64,000 nucleotides of DNA from Paenibacillus xylanilyticus (lineage in GTDB: Bacteria > Bacillota > Bacilli > Paenibacillales > Paenibacillaceae), in contig NZ_JABMCB010000154.1 of the NCBI RefSeq assembly GCF_013359935.1, positions 62,001-126,000 of the forward strand. The letters run 5' to 3'. The number at the start of each line of letters is the position of its first letter. Positions within the stretch are counted from its first letter, which is position 1. The position numbers and the translations under genes are program-made. This document shows, piece by piece, positions 33,284 to 43,064 of the stretch. Below the pieces are notes generated by a model. That model worked only from the letters and a program-made list of their open reading frames with translations, was not told where the DNA came from and did no database searches.

Positions 33284-34213
33284 CTACAACTGAGTCATTT
33301 TATTTACTTTTTGGAATGACCACAGGATGTACAAGATCATAAGTGTAATTAATAATTGTCCTAACGGTAAAACCATTAGCTGCTTATATTGATCCGCTTG
33401 AGCAAATCGGAAGAAAAGGACAATTCCGATGGCTATCGTAACATTCATTCGATGCGATTGTCTTTGCTGTGTAAGTTCAGCCTTTGCTTCTTCTTTTAGA
33501 ATTCTATTGCTTTGAATAACATCAGCAATCTGCTTCATAGTTGGACTCGCATCTCCACCTGATCTCTCAACAATGACTAGAAGATCCGAGAACATTTTAA
33601 ATTCTTTCACGGGAATTGACTTTTGCATCTCAGTAAGAAGATTTGAAAGTTTATCCCCGGCATAATAATCAGTGACGAGCTTAGACCACATCGATCTAAT
33701 CGGTTCTTCCAGGCTGCTTTCTGCTTTTTTCATGGAGTCTGTCAAATTCTGTGTGATGGAATAACCAGCACTAACCTCCTGAATCAAGACTTCAATCTGT
33801 TCTTCAATGAAATCCTCATATTTCTGTTTTTTGTTATTAAGGATAAACCAAGGCGCCCATATACCTGCATACGCACCGCAAATAATTGCGATCGGCGAAT
33901 TCATAAGGAATCCAAAACCAATCCCAAGAAGGAGCCCCCCATATAGATAAAGTGGAGCTTTGGTACCTACATCCCAGTTTGTGATCCTAGCTTCATTTTC
34001 AAAGTGATTGGGGGAAAGATATTTAGCGAACGTAAACCGTTTTTTTCGTTCTGCTTCTTCCGTTTTTTTGTGAATCTGCTCTTCTTCTGTCTCAGACATC
34101 ACCATTGTCCAGGAACGATACTTCTTCTTCGGGAGGAGATACTGCAAGAGAAAAAACAATGCAATAAACATAACTGCAAACAACGATATATATAGGATCT
34201 TGGAAATTTCCAT
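33284..34213 (-). CDS. tadB: TadB-like inner-membrane platform protein
   Basis: The 309-residue product has an N-terminal helix, a helix pair near 90-125 and a final helix pair. A T2SSF-like segment includes EVLIQEVSAGYSITQNLTDS and EFKMFSDLLVIVERSGGD. It pairs with TadC. It lies 16 bases downstream of the tadA ATPase gene. Gram-positive conjugative elements use such proteins as part of DNA-transfer or pilus machines. Confidence 0.8.
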   Translation of the reverse strand: MEISKILYISLFAVMFIALFFLLQYLLPKKKYRSWTMVMSETEEEQIHKKTEEAERKKRFTFAKYLSPNHFENEARITNWDVGTKAPLYLYGGLLLGIGFGFLMNSPIAIICGAYAGIWAPWFILNNKKQKYEDFIEEQIEVLIQEVSAGYSITQNLTDSMKKAESSLEEPIRSMWSKLVTDYYAGDKLSNLLTEMQKSIPVKEFKMFSDLLVIVERSGGDASPTMKQIADVIQSNRILKEEAKAELTQQRQSHRMNVTIAIGIVLFFRFAQADQYKQLMVLPLGQLLITLMILYILWSFQKVNKMTQL

Positions 34214-34229
34214 ATTTGTTCCCCTTTCT

Positions 34230-35765
34230 TTACGCGCTTAGAGGCGCTTTAACCCATTTTGATACTTCGTTTCTGCGAACACCTTTTTTGTAGACTTTTG
34301 CCAAAAGTTCCGATGAGATTGTACAATCCTCACCTTCTTCATGATGTCCAATAAATTTGAATCTTCCGTTCTCCAGGAACTCAGTATCTGTAATCTGATA
34401 CTTATAAAGTGTATTTGCAACGGGTAAGCCATTCTCAAAGCCCAGCAGCTCAATAATTTCTGTAATTCTTCTACTTCCATCTTCAAGTTTCTCTTGGAAT
34501 ACAATAATATCGATTGCTCTACTCACCATTTGGCCGATTGTCTCTGTAGATAACGGTAAGCCATTTTTAAGAATCATCTGAACAAGTCTTGTCACAGCGT
34601 CTCTTGCTGAGTTAGCATGCAAGGAGCTCAATCCGCCATCGTGTCCAGTGTTGAAAATTTCGATGAGATCGATCGCTTCCAAGGAACGAACCTCACCAAC
34701 AATGATTCTACTTGGCCGCATACGTAGTGAGGATTTCAATAATTTTGCAATATCCACCGTTGTTTCCTCTTTACCTGTAAAACGACATTCTAGAGAAACG
34801 ATATGTTTTGATGGGTACATTAATTTCAATCGAAGCTCTTCGGTATCTTCAATGGTAAGTGTTCTCTCATGCTCTGGGATCTCACCACACAAAAGTTTAA
34901 TCGTCGTTGTTTTACCTGCTCCAGTGCTACCTACAACCAAGATGTTCGCACCACCCTTAACTAAAGTGCTAGTTAAGCGGAACATGTCTCTAGTCATTAA
35001 GCCACTTTGAATAATGTTTTCTGTAGACAGATTAATTGGTGGATATTTACGAATCGTTATCGTAGTACCGATACGCGAGATAGGCGGAATAACCACATTG
35101 AGACGAACATCTGAAAGCCTTGCGTCACAAATCGGTTTGGCCTCGGTCACACTTTCATTTGCAAAATTCAACATTTTTCTAGCAATGGATAGAACATGTT
35201 CATCATCATGAAACTTAATGTTGGTTAAGCGCATTCCCTCATGGTCTTCTACGTATACTTCTTTGGGACCATTCACCATGACTTCTATAATGCTATCATC
35301 ATGCATAAGTGAATCGATTGGGCCAAGACCAACTATTTCCTCTACCATTTCTTTAGCTTGTTCTTTAACCGCTTTATTTCCGTTATCCTTTAGATTGTCG
35401 TTTTCATGAATGTATCTTCTAACGGATCCCTCCAATTTATCTCGGATCGCTATGTCGTAAAACGCACGTGATAAATCATTACCGTGCTCGAGTGAAAGCT
35501 TGTCACGAACAAACTTTATGGCATCTTCGGATACAAGACTATCAATTGGTTTTAATGCACTAGTGTCTGTAATACCCGTAGGGTTATGAACGCCTTCCAG
35601 GAACTCTTCTGATGACAGGAAAAGTCCCTCTCCACCATTTCCTCCATCCATTTCAACTTGTGGCATTGAGGGCAGAACAATATGGGATGAATCAGATGTA
35701 GCGTTTAAAGTAGTGAGAACTGTATTATACACTTGACCAACAGAGCTGACCTTCTCTTTCAACAT
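34230..35765 (-). CDS. tadA: TadA/CpaF-type secretion ATPase
   Basis: The 511-residue product has all the GspE/CpaF family motifs: an N-terminal helical domain, VGLGPIDSLMHDDSIIEVMVN, the Walker A VVGSTGAGKTTT at about residues 275-286, the Asp box LTIEDTEEL and SLEC, and Walker B RIIVGEVRSLEA. The HDGGLSSLHANS loop follows. It powers pilus assembly or substrate secretion together with TadB and TadC. It is longer than typical at the N-terminus (about 80 extra residues). Confidence 0.92.
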   Translation of the reverse strand: MLKEKVSSVGQVYNTVLTTLNATSDSSHIVLPSMPQVEMDGGNGGEGLFLSSEEFLEGVHNPTGITDTSALKPIDSLVSEDAIKFVRDKLSLEHGNDLSRAFYDIAIRDKLEGSVRRYIHENDNLKDNGNKAVKEQAKEMVEEIVGLGPIDSLMHDDSIIEVMVNGPKEVYVEDHEGMRLTNIKFHDDEHVLSIARKMLNFANESVTEAKPICDARLSDVRLNVVIPPISRIGTTITIRKYPPINLSTENIIQSGLMTRDMFRLTSTLVKGGANILVVGSTGAGKTTTIKLLCGEIPEHERTLTIEDTEELRLKLMYPSKHIVSLECRFTGKEETTVDIAKLLKSSLRMRPSRIIVGEVRSLEAIDLIEIFNTGHDGGLSSLHANSARDAVTRLVQMILKNGLPLSTETIGQMVSRAIDIIVFQEKLEDGSRRITEIIELLGFENGLPVANTLYKYQITDTEFLENGRFKFIGHHEEGEDCTISSELLAKVYKKGVRRNEVSKWVKAPLSA

Positions 35766-35824
35766 GATATCTATTCTCCTTTGTTTAATAAAAATTTATC
35801 GTTTTATCTCTCATCTAAAAAGAA

Positions 35825-35850
35825 AAAACCTACGAGTAATCGTAGGTTTT
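35825..35850 (-). terminator. Intrinsic terminator inside the Tad block
   Basis: The stem AAAACCTACG/CGTAGGTTTT is followed by TTCTTTTTAG on the minus strand, between the TadZ-like gene and tadA. Confidence 0.8.
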
Positions 35851-35869
35851 CTGCATAATGGCAACTGGA

Positions 35870-36760
35870 TTATGATTTCGAAAACAACTTTAAGAATCCC
35901 TTTCTGCTTCCTGCAGGCTCATTAGCCTGCTTCTTCTTTTTCTTGTATCCCATAGCGTCACAAAAATCATTAACTACAGCATTGTATTTGTCACTACCAC
36001 CCGGCACAAGATCTAGAGATTTCTCCGAAAGAGTTGGGTCATCCGGAATCGTTTTCCAAATCGGTTGTCCTAACAATTTCTCAATTCCGGGACCTAAAGT
36101 GCCGGCCCGGTTCAACATTACTTTAAGACCACGGTGATCGCCAATGATACGTTTTATCGTTTGGTTGGTATAAATGCTATGAGCAACATGCCCATCCACG
36201 AAGACTAACAAGTCGGTAGCAAGCTTCATGCTTGTCCCAGTGACCGGCATGAGGATTTCACTTGGTATATCCATATATATAGCCTCAAAACCTAAATCCA
36301 CCAATTGTTCAATAATAAAATATGGTGTGTCTTTCGTCATTGAGTGTGCATGTGCCTGGAAACGATCAAGAAACTGGGACGGTGCCAAAAGATATAAATC
36401 TTGAGGTAACTCTGACACGGCTGCTTCCAATCCTGGATTAGTTGCAGCCATATCTTGCATCCATATTTTTGAGTTTACAAGATAGTCACGGATCGCACGA
36501 TTTTCTCCGGACTCTTTGCTTTTAGTAATCCAGGACTCTAAATTTCGTGTATGATGGCTCATTCCAAGAGAAATTGAAGTAGAAGCATGCAACAGGTCCA
36601 ATTCAACCAGTACAGTTTTCACACCTCTCCTAGCCGACTCTACAGCTGCTGCATTTAGGAAACTATTTACTCCCATACCGCTCTCGCATGACCAACCAAC
36701 AATAACTTTTCGATTTTTGTATGTTTGAATCTCGTTCATGTTCTCTTCAAGCGTTGTCAT
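35870..36760 (-). CDS. TadZ/CpaE-like ParA-type protein with degenerate P-loop
   Basis: The start at 36760 overlaps the cpaB stop (TAATG) after an AAAGGAG site. The 296-residue product has the MinD/ParA fold: a start VIVGWSCESGMGVNSF in place of the KGGVGKTT P-loop, then TVLVELDLLHASTSISLG and YMDIPSEILMPVTG. Both P-loop lysines are missing, so ATP use is doubtful. TadZ proteins mark the pole or assembly site of Tad pili. The basic C-terminus has KKKKK. Confidence 0.7.
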   Translation of the reverse strand: MTTLEENMNEIQTYKNRKVIVGWSCESGMGVNSFLNAAAVESARRGVKTVLVELDLLHASTSISLGMSHHTRNLESWITKSKESGENRAIRDYLVNSKIWMQDMAATNPGLEAAVSELPQDLYLLAPSQFLDRFQAHAHSMTKDTPYFIIEQLVDLGFEAIYMDIPSEILMPVTGTSMKLATDLLVFVDGHVAHSIYTNQTIKRIIGDHRGLKVMLNRAGTLGPGIEKLLGQPIWKTIPDDPTLSEKSLDLVPGGSDKYNAVVNDFCDAMGYKKKKKQANEPAGSRKGFLKLFSKS

Positions 36761-37674
36761 TAGTTTTCTTCTCCTTTAGTTTGGTTTGATTTTTGAGGCA
36801 GAATGTCCGCTAGTGTTTCAGTGGATGTTATCGTTACACCAGTACCACTTGCTGCAGATTCTTTATTTTTTGCGATAAAGTCGCTGAGGTTAAGTTGTTT
36901 TGATTTGATATACTGCTTAATATCGAATTCACCAGTAACACCCAGCTCTGGAATGCCAGCTTTTGCATCCTTGTTATGTGGGACAAGAATAATATTTCCG
37001 TCTTTAAAAGCATTAGACAAAGAAGCTGTCAGCATTTGATATTGCTCGTCTTCTACTGCCAGTTGTACGACGGTAGGATACAATTCCTTTTTAGGAGTTG
37101 TAGTTTCACCATTGGAATTTACCGTGTTGGTCGTGTTTTTGGTTACGATATCTTCTGCCTTTTTATTCTTGGCAGATACAACTCGGACTCCTTCGTACAT
37201 CTTACCAATGACCCATTTTGAATCCATTCCTTCCGTCTCAACCGCACTGAACCAAATATCTACATCTGTATCCGGAAGAACGTTACCTGCAGAAGCTTCA
37301 ACAAGATTTACGCTACCTGTCCAGAGTACTTGCCCGTCATGTAACTTTAGTCGGGCGGCATCCATCAACTCATCCTGAGTCACAATTTTGGATTGGAAGA
37401 AGTAGCTGTTTTGAGCTAATCCGTATTGAACCTGTGTGAATTTCCCTACTATATCTTTCTTGTTGTAAATAATCCCCGGCGGCAATCCTTTCAGTGGCAA
37501 ATCGATGGCCTCAAGCATACTTTCAGTGATCTCAGTGTGTGCTGGAATATCCTGCTTCGCAAAATACACCACAGTGGATTTTAACTCTGTACGTACACGG
37601 TACTCACTGATTCCAACAAATCCAATTACGACAATGGCTGACATCATCACGGCCAGCAACCTACGCTTATTCAT
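36760..37674 (-). CDS. cpaB: CpaB/RcpC-like SAF-domain protein
   Basis: The 304-residue product has an N-terminal membrane helix (MMSAIVVIGFVGISEY) and then an SAF domain: VYFAKQDIPAHTEITESMLE and LPLKGLPPGI. An extracellular domain with AVEDEQYQMLTASLSNAFKDGNI follows. CpaB/RcpC proteins stabilise the Tad secretion channel; in Gram-positives the role is probably periplasmic or wall-side assembly. The stop overlaps the TadZ-like start. Confidence 0.75.
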   Translation of the reverse strand: MNKRRLLAVMMSAIVVIGFVGISEYRVRTELKSTVVYFAKQDIPAHTEITESMLEAIDLPLKGLPPGIIYNKKDIVGKFTQVQYGLAQNSYFFQSKIVTQDELMDAARLKLHDGQVLWTGSVNLVEASAGNVLPDTDVDIWFSAVETEGMDSKWVIGKMYEGVRVVSAKNKKAEDIVTKNTTNTVNSNGETTTPKKELYPTVVQLAVEDEQYQMLTASLSNAFKDGNIILVPHNKDAKAGIPELGVTGEFDIKQYIKSKQLNLSDFIAKNKESAASGTGVTITSTETLADILPQKSNQTKGEEN

Positions 37675-37702
37675 GTAATTTTCGAACCTCCAGAAAGTTT
37701 AG

Positions 37703-38128
37703 TTAGTTTTTTTGATCCCAAATAAAGACCACTCGATGGCGTGGATAATGCCAAGTGGTGACCTTATCACTGTTTAGCATTTTCATAGAATACGCTTCAA
37801 CTGGCGTGCCCATCTGGACTGCAGCATATGGTTTTAACCGATCAATCTGATAAATCCCGGTATACGAACTCATCATTGCTTTTGTTCCTGCATTAAGCTC
37901 TCCATAGATACCGAATTGTTGGTCAAATTCTTTAATATCAATTCGGGGTAAATGTTTTGTCCGTATTCCGCCCTCCTCCACGGAACGCATCATGGCAGTT
38001 TGCGTTGTATTTCTTGTTGAAGATTGCATTTTTATTTTCTGACTACCGATGCTTACAAAATCAATGGCAAAGTAAGCAAATAGTACAAAAACGATTAACA
38101 AGGGCAACATTTTGGGTGTTGTAGACAT
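37703..38128 (-). CDS. Pilin-like single-pass membrane protein
   Basis: The 141-residue product has one helix at about residues 7-26 (MLPLLIVFVLFAYFAIDFV), then an extracellular part ending in WHYPRHRVVFIWDQKN. It lies between the prepilin peptidase and cpaB. The layout matches minor pilins, but there is no Gly-x4-Glu cleavage site. No clear Flp major pilin is visible in the locus, so this or the 31910 product may fill that role (inference). Confidence 0.5.
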   Translation of the reverse strand: MSTTPKMLPLLIVFVLFAYFAIDFVSIGSQKIKMQSSTRNTTQTAMMRSVEEGGIRTKHLPRIDIKEFDQQFGIYGELNAGTKAMMSSYTGIYQIDRLKPYAAVQMGTPVEAYSMKMLNSDKVTTWHYPRHRVVFIWDQKN

Positions 38129-38148
38129 CTAGGCTCCTCCTTTCTCCA

Positions 38149-38727
38149 TTAGTATGGATATAGAACCAGGACGGTTAGGGAGACAGCAGCTGTGATCATC
38201 ACAGCACCTGGTAGAATACGCATTGAAGCGTTGCTCATCTCAGGTTCCACAGCAAAGTGTCCAAAACCCACTCTTCTCAAGATAAATCCGAAAGCATGAC
38301 CAAATATCGTTTTCAGGACTTTAGCAATTCCATACCTCCTACCGAAGCGATACACATCAATAAGAAATAAAATGAGAATTAATGATCCCAAAAACATTAG
38401 TAAGGTGTTCCGATAATGTCCGCCTACAAAACCCTCACTACCAATGAGCCCAAATAGAGAAACTCCAAGTCCATTGGTCATCATCATCTTGGTGTCTCCG
38501 GGGGCTGTGGAACCCATCTGTTCCATCAATAGTCCAATTAGGAGAAAAGCACAGAATCCACACAACAACACCCATACAATTGTTGTAGGATATTGCCAAA
38601 TGATTAACCCGAAGAACAAAACCATAAATGACAGGTGCCATAAGTTTTTTGTAATACGCCATCGAATATCACAATACATGTTGAATGCATTATAAATTCC
38701 GATCAAAAGAGTCGTTAATACCAGCAT
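38149..38727 (-). CDS. tadV: A24 prepilin peptidase (TadV/CpaA type)
   Basis: The 192-residue product is polytopic and keeps both aspartates of the A24 aspartic peptidases: Asp20 in YCDIRWRITKNL and Asp78 in APGDTKMM (the GxGD-type motif). This enzyme cleaves prepilin leader sequences. It is the first gene of the downstream Tad block, after the CARDB-type protein and its terminator. Its presence implies that at least one prepilin is encoded, although none with a canonical site is seen. Confidence 0.85.
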   Translation of the reverse strand: MLVLTTLLIGIYNAFNMYCDIRWRITKNLWHLSFMVLFFGLIIWQYPTTIVWVLLCGFCAFLLIGLLMEQMGSTAPGDTKMMMTNGLGVSLFGLIGSEGFVGGHYRNTLLMFLGSLILILFLIDVYRFGRRYGIAKVLKTIFGHAFGFILRRVGFGHFAVEPEMSNASMRILPGAVMITAAVSLTVLVLYPY

Positions 38728-38771
38728 TATGAACCTCCTTGTTATGTTTTCCTCTCATCCTTATAAGAAAA

Positions 38772-38797
38772 AAGCCCCCACATATATGTGGGGGCTT
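38772..38797 (-). terminator. Intrinsic terminator after the CARDB-type gene
   Basis: A perfect AAGCCCCCACATA/TATGTGGGGGCTT palindrome is followed by TTTTTTCTTATAAG on the minus strand. Confidence 0.9.
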
Positions 38798-38821
38798 CAT
38801 AGCAGTTCATTATCTTTTTAC

Positions 38822-41809
38822 TTAGTTAGGCCAATTAATTGTTTCTTCGGAGAAATTAACCCAATCAGACAGTTGCTTAAGGATGCTCTCGGATCCAGCC
38901 CAAGGTAGTGTCGCCCCTGAAGGGAATAGCTCCGATGGAAACGGATCTTCTGGCATGACTTGACGAACATAAAAGTCATCCATAAGGTTCCCCGAGACTG
39001 TAAACTGAACGTTTAGACATTGTGTAAGACTGTTTACACCAGTTGCATACATATCGATGCCAACGTTATACGTACCTGCAGGCATATTCAATGAAGAATA
39101 ATACGCCCGGCCGCCTGGATAGTAGTAATTGTCATCTTCAGGATCATTTGACCCCGGATTTCCGGATTCGCGGTAGATGACTTCATCACCGTGTTTCGCC
39201 ACCCAAGCAAGCGGGAGTCCCCACTGAACCTGATTGGTAGAAGATGATAGTTTAACAAGCTCAATGTCCTCTATTGTGCCGTCCGCTTTCGGAAAATGTG
39301 CTACTGCACGATAGATATTCCCTGTTAAACCGCGGTCTTCAGTATATCTGGAGTCGATAACAAAGTTAAATCCTTGTCCTGCCTTTATGGTTGAGCTTCC
39401 GCTGCGAACTAAAGGCACATCCCTACCGTTTATTTCATCTGCATTTTCTTGCACAAAGGTACCCGATACTGTCTTGTTAAAGTTGGAATTGAAATATTCG
39501 TAATAGTACCCCGTTTCATATCTTACACAATAAGTTGTCGGGTTTCCGTCTTCGTCATAGCTGGTATTATAACGAGCACAATAGGTGTACGTGCCAGAAA
39601 TATCTGATGTATGGTTGGTGACCTTACATGTTCCGTTTGTAGGGCTCCCGTAAATCGTAAATCCTGAACTTAACTGGTTATCTTGATATGTTTTTTCCCC
39701 TTGAGTGGGTGGTAAATTGATCGTTGCAACCAGATTGTAGTTTCCTAGATCACGATTCCCTGTATTCCATGCCATCATAATCGTTTTGTTTTCACCCGGC
39801 TTGGAGAACGTCACTTGCTGTGTACCTACCAGTGTATCTTGCCCATTTGCATCCACAAGGAAAAGCTTCACATCAAAGCTCTTGGCGTCTAGTGAATCTC
39901 CTGGTAAGTTCTCTCTTCCAACTTCGATCCGTGTAGTTACATTCTGTGACTGAGTAGCCGTTCCTGAACTAATGCTTTTTACAAATAGGTTCAGTGTTCT
40001 ATTTGTAAGGTCATATTCCTTTTGAATGACATTATCCAGCCAAGGGTTTTGTACACCTTCTTTATATTCATTTGCCGGCCGATCATGCCCTTTATTCACC
40101 TCCGCTTTAATGGTGAGCTTACTTCCCTCAGGAACCTTATCCACTTTCAGATCGGATATCCACTTTTGCTCTCTTGGAGCAAGCGTAATTGAATCAATTC
40201 GTGCTTTAGCTACACCATTGACGGACCAATCCAGTGTTGTATTGGTAACCGTTTCAGTGTAACTCTCATTAACAACAAGCACTTGGAACTTTGCTGACTG
40301 CCCTTCTTGCGGTTTAGAAGGAGTAACCCGTATATCCTTAGCTACCAAGTTCACGCTGCCGGTGCCTACCTTATAGACGGCTCGGTTATTATCCCAGTCC
40401 GATTCATTCGGAGGACTGTCTTTATAGCCATTAATGTTGAATACCAGTAGATCCGGATGACTTGGAAATTTTACTTCAATTTGAAGCGTTCTCCGTTCTC
40501 CCGCTTTAAAATTGGCAATCGGTATTTTCTGAGCTGCCGTTGTCGAATTCCACCGCCATAGCAGATACGTACTTTCCACGTCCTTTGTGCTGTTATTCAG
40601 CACATCAATGGAGACTGTGGCCGTACTACCTGCAGGTTGAGGTGCAGCCGGTGTAATCGTAATGCTGTCTGGATCAACTGCCAAATCTGGATCATACAAG
40701 CCAAGTTTGAAGTCTTTTACCGCAATCCGGTCATACCCGTCACTTACCACTAGGGTATAATCTCGAACGGTTCCGTCTGCCTTGGTTATTTTCTTGATTT
40801 CCGATACCGGGATTGTCGTGTTGTAGTTAAATGTTTGTTTACTGTTCGTACTGATTTCTTTATAGACATTCTTTGCAAAAGAATCGAAACGCGTTGCATC
40901 GCTTTTTCCTGAAGCAGCAGTCGTTTTGTTGATCTCCTTCAAAATTTCCTCTTGAGTAAATTTCCCCTCAAGAAACCAAAGTTTATGCTTATTCCCCGAG
41001 TAGGAGGAAGTAGTTGTGCTAATTCTCAATTTACCGTTCGTTGAATTAACAATTTGTCTCTCTTCTGTACCATCTGTGCCGAACATAGCAAAGATTTTGG
41101 GCCAAGGTGTGGTTGAATACGTCGTTTTGAAGGAAGGAAATGTCACTCCTCGATTCGTACTTGTTGTCGGCGTCTGAGCCACCATATCCGTCGCCATGTT
41201 CAGACCTCCACCAGATAATGATATGAGTGAAGGAAGTCGATACCAGGTATTGCTTGTAGACACGGAACCAATAAAATAACGATTACTTGCTTTGAGATAG
41301 TAATTGGATTCATCTGATCCGGCCTTCAGTTTGTTTATAATGTAATCTGGATTACCGTTAGCCCACTCAGCCACCATTTTTACCGGTCCGTACTCTACAC
41401 CATTTTCTTTGAGCGGTATGAGGTTATAGCCTTCTCTTTTATTGAAATCATCTTGAGCTTCAGATTCAATGATGTTAAAAGTGATTACACCTTTGTATTC
41501 GCCTGCTGGTGTTGCCTTTCCCCACTCTCGAGTTGCAAGATCTCTAAAGCGGATGTCTGACCATAAAGCGTATGCATCTCTGTGTGCATATTCAAGCTCA
41601 GGTCTTCCAGGGCCACTTGGGGTCAAATCCCCAGTAACAGTAACAACTTTTTCTCTTGTGTATGGATAAAATTGAGTTCCATATGATGGAGGAGTTGCTG
41701 CTGCCCATACTCTGTAACCAATAAAAGCTAGCATTGGGACAACCAAAAGAAGCGTGACCATAATGGCCCGCTTCATTATCTTTGATCTATTTGAGTTTTT
41801 TACAATCAC
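38822..41809 (-). CDS. Large secreted CARDB-type surface protein, 995 aa
   Basis: GTG at 41809 overlaps the stop of the SLH gene (GTGA). An N-terminal hydrophobic stretch at about 15-37 (AIMVTLLLVVPMLAFIGYRV) exports it. The middle and C-terminal parts contain repeated CARDB-like beta-sandwiches, with characteristic runs such as PAAPQPAGSTATVSIDVLN and RVTPSKPQEGQSAKFQVLVV and SDWDNNRAV. These are adhesin or scaffold domains. A Cys-containing part near residue 730 (CKVTNHTSDISGTYTYCARY) may hold disulphides. Coupled to an SLH protein, it is probably an envelope-displayed component of the pilus or transfer machine. Confidence 0.7.
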   Translation of the reverse strand: MIVKNSNRSKIMKRAIMVTLLLVVPMLAFIGYRVWAAATPPSYGTQFYPYTREKVVTVTGDLTPSGPGRPELEYAHRDAYALWSDIRFRDLATREWGKATPAGEYKGVITFNIIESEAQDDFNKREGYNLIPLKENGVEYGPVKMVAEWANGNPDYIINKLKAGSDESNYYLKASNRYFIGSVSTSNTWYRLPSLISLSGGGLNMATDMVAQTPTTSTNRGVTFPSFKTTYSTTPWPKIFAMFGTDGTEERQIVNSTNGKLRISTTTSSYSGNKHKLWFLEGKFTQEEILKEINKTTAASGKSDATRFDSFAKNVYKEISTNSKQTFNYNTTIPVSEIKKITKADGTVRDYTLVVSDGYDRIAVKDFKLGLYDPDLAVDPDSITITPAAPQPAGSTATVSIDVLNNSTKDVESTYLLWRWNSTTAAQKIPIANFKAGERRTLQIEVKFPSHPDLLVFNINGYKDSPPNESDWDNNRAVYKVGTGSVNLVAKDIRVTPSKPQEGQSAKFQVLVVNESYTETVTNTTLDWSVNGVAKARIDSITLAPREQKWISDLKVDKVPEGSKLTIKAEVNKGHDRPANEYKEGVQNPWLDNVIQKEYDLTNRTLNLFVKSISSGTATQSQNVTTRIEVGRENLPGDSLDAKSFDVKLFLVDANGQDTLVGTQQVTFSKPGENKTIMMAWNTGNRDLGNYNLVATINLPPTQGEKTYQDNQLSSGFTIYGSPTNGTCKVTNHTSDISGTYTYCARYNTSYDEDGNPTTYCVRYETGYYYEYFNSNFNKTVSGTFVQENADEINGRDVPLVRSGSSTIKAGQGFNFVIDSRYTEDRGLTGNIYRAVAHFPKADGTIEDIELVKLSSSTNQVQWGLPLAWVAKHGDEVIYRESGNPGSNDPEDDNYYYPGGRAYYSSLNMPAGTYNVGIDMYATGVNSLTQCLNVQFTVSGNLMDDFYVRQVMPEDPFPSELFPSGATLPWAGSESILKQLSDWVNFSEETINWPN

Positions 41810-42810
41810 GAATGTTTAGCCCCCCAAATAACTTCGCCTTTCGAAGAAATTGTTGTAGATTGCTTTGCAGTCGTTCCTACAAACATTGAAATTGAGAATG
41901 CATCATCTACTTTAAAGGTGAAAGTCTCACCTCCTGTTACCTTATGACTATATGCAGTCCCGTCTACTCCACTAAGAGAAACTTTGTAACCAGAAGGAAT
42001 GTTCTTCGGCACTACAACAGTGACGCTGCCACCTTTAAAATTAACATTATTTAAAAACTCTTTTACGTACTTCTCACTCGCCTTATCCTGAGGCATATAA
42101 CCGATTGCTCTAGCAACATCCGGAGAAGCATCAGCTTTTTTAAGCTCTTTTAGAATGACTTCACCGCTAGCTGGAGTTTCATCACCAGGAAGAGCTGGTA
42201 TATCACTTGGATCTGAAGGAGTCGTTGGACGATCTTTAACGTCTGTGACGCCCTTATCAATCAAGTTCTTAATAAATTGAACTGCTTCCGATCTCTTCAA
42301 CAATGAAGAACCCTGAAAACCGGATACAGATGGTGTAGAACCTCGACCTTCAGCCAAACCTTGAGTTAGCATATAGCGAATTGCATCTTCCCCTGAATAA
42401 TTCACCCCGACTGCACCAGTAACAATCTCAGCAACTCGTGTACGGTTAATCTTAGTACTTGCAGCTTTTTTATCATTGTAGCCATTCACTGCCCAGTTAT
42501 GTTTCTTCGCGAATTCATAGTAACCTGAAGCCCAGTATGTATTCGTCGTTTCCTGCACACCTTCAAATGCATTAATAAACATAGTAATAAACTCAGCTTC
42601 CGTTACATTCTGATCTGGTTTAAATGTGTTGTCCTGGTAACCTTGAATGATATTCTGATCAACACCCCAAGCAATCGTATCTTTCGCCCAGTAATTCGAT
42701 GGTACGTCTGAAAACTTAAGCTCTGTAGCAAATGATGTAGCTACCACAGTCAAAACCGTAAGTCCTACAATCATTTTTTTGTACATTTTAGATTTAAACT
42801 TTGGTTTCAT
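41806..42810 (-). CDS. SLH-domain cell-wall anchor protein
   Basis: The ATG at 42810 follows AAAGGAGGG. The 334-residue product has a signal peptide, SLH motifs (KFSDVPSNYWAKDTI, IIQGYQDNTFKPDQNVTEAEF, then KINRTRVAEIVTG), a Pro/Thr linker (RPTTPSDPSDIPALP) and a C-terminal domain with SGVDGTAYSHKV. It differs from the three SLH paralogues at 18-23 kb. Translation is coupled to the CARDB-type protein, so it could anchor that protein to the wall. Confidence 0.85.
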   Translation of the reverse strand: MKPKFKSKMYKKMIVGLTVLTVVATSFATELKFSDVPSNYWAKDTIAWGVDQNIIQGYQDNTFKPDQNVTEAEFITMFINAFEGVQETTNTYWASGYYEFAKKHNWAVNGYNDKKAASTKINRTRVAEIVTGAVGVNYSGEDAIRYMLTQGLAEGRGSTPSVSGFQGSSLLKRSEAVQFIKNLIDKGVTDVKDRPTTPSDPSDIPALPGDETPASGEVILKELKKADASPDVARAIGYMPQDKASEKYVKEFLNNVNFKGGSVTVVVPKNIPSGYKVSLSGVDGTAYSHKVTGGETFTFKVDDAFSISMFVGTTAKQSTTISSKGEVIWGAKHS

Positions 42811-42953
42811 CGAAAAGCCCTCCTTTTATAAAAAGTCTACCAAGTTACTAGTACAAGAACAATTTACCATGGAACTCATGAATTACAAATACGATTCTTA
42901 CTCTACCACTAACTGTCCTACTAAGTTTGTGGGTCCACAAATTCAAAAAAAAT

Positions 42954-42988
42954 AAAGTATAATCTCGAGGCTATCAAGATTACACTTT
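42954..42988 (-). terminator. Intrinsic terminator upstream of the SLH gene
   Basis: The stem AAAGTGTAATCT with AGATTATACTTT (one G·U) is followed by ATTTTTTTTG on the minus strand. It stops transcripts from the 43-49 kb island. Confidence 0.85.
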
Positions 42989-43064
42989 ACTAAGAACGCA
43001 CACATCAACGAACATAAGGGCATTACCGGAGCACATATCAAATTATATAGTATAATTGTAATTC

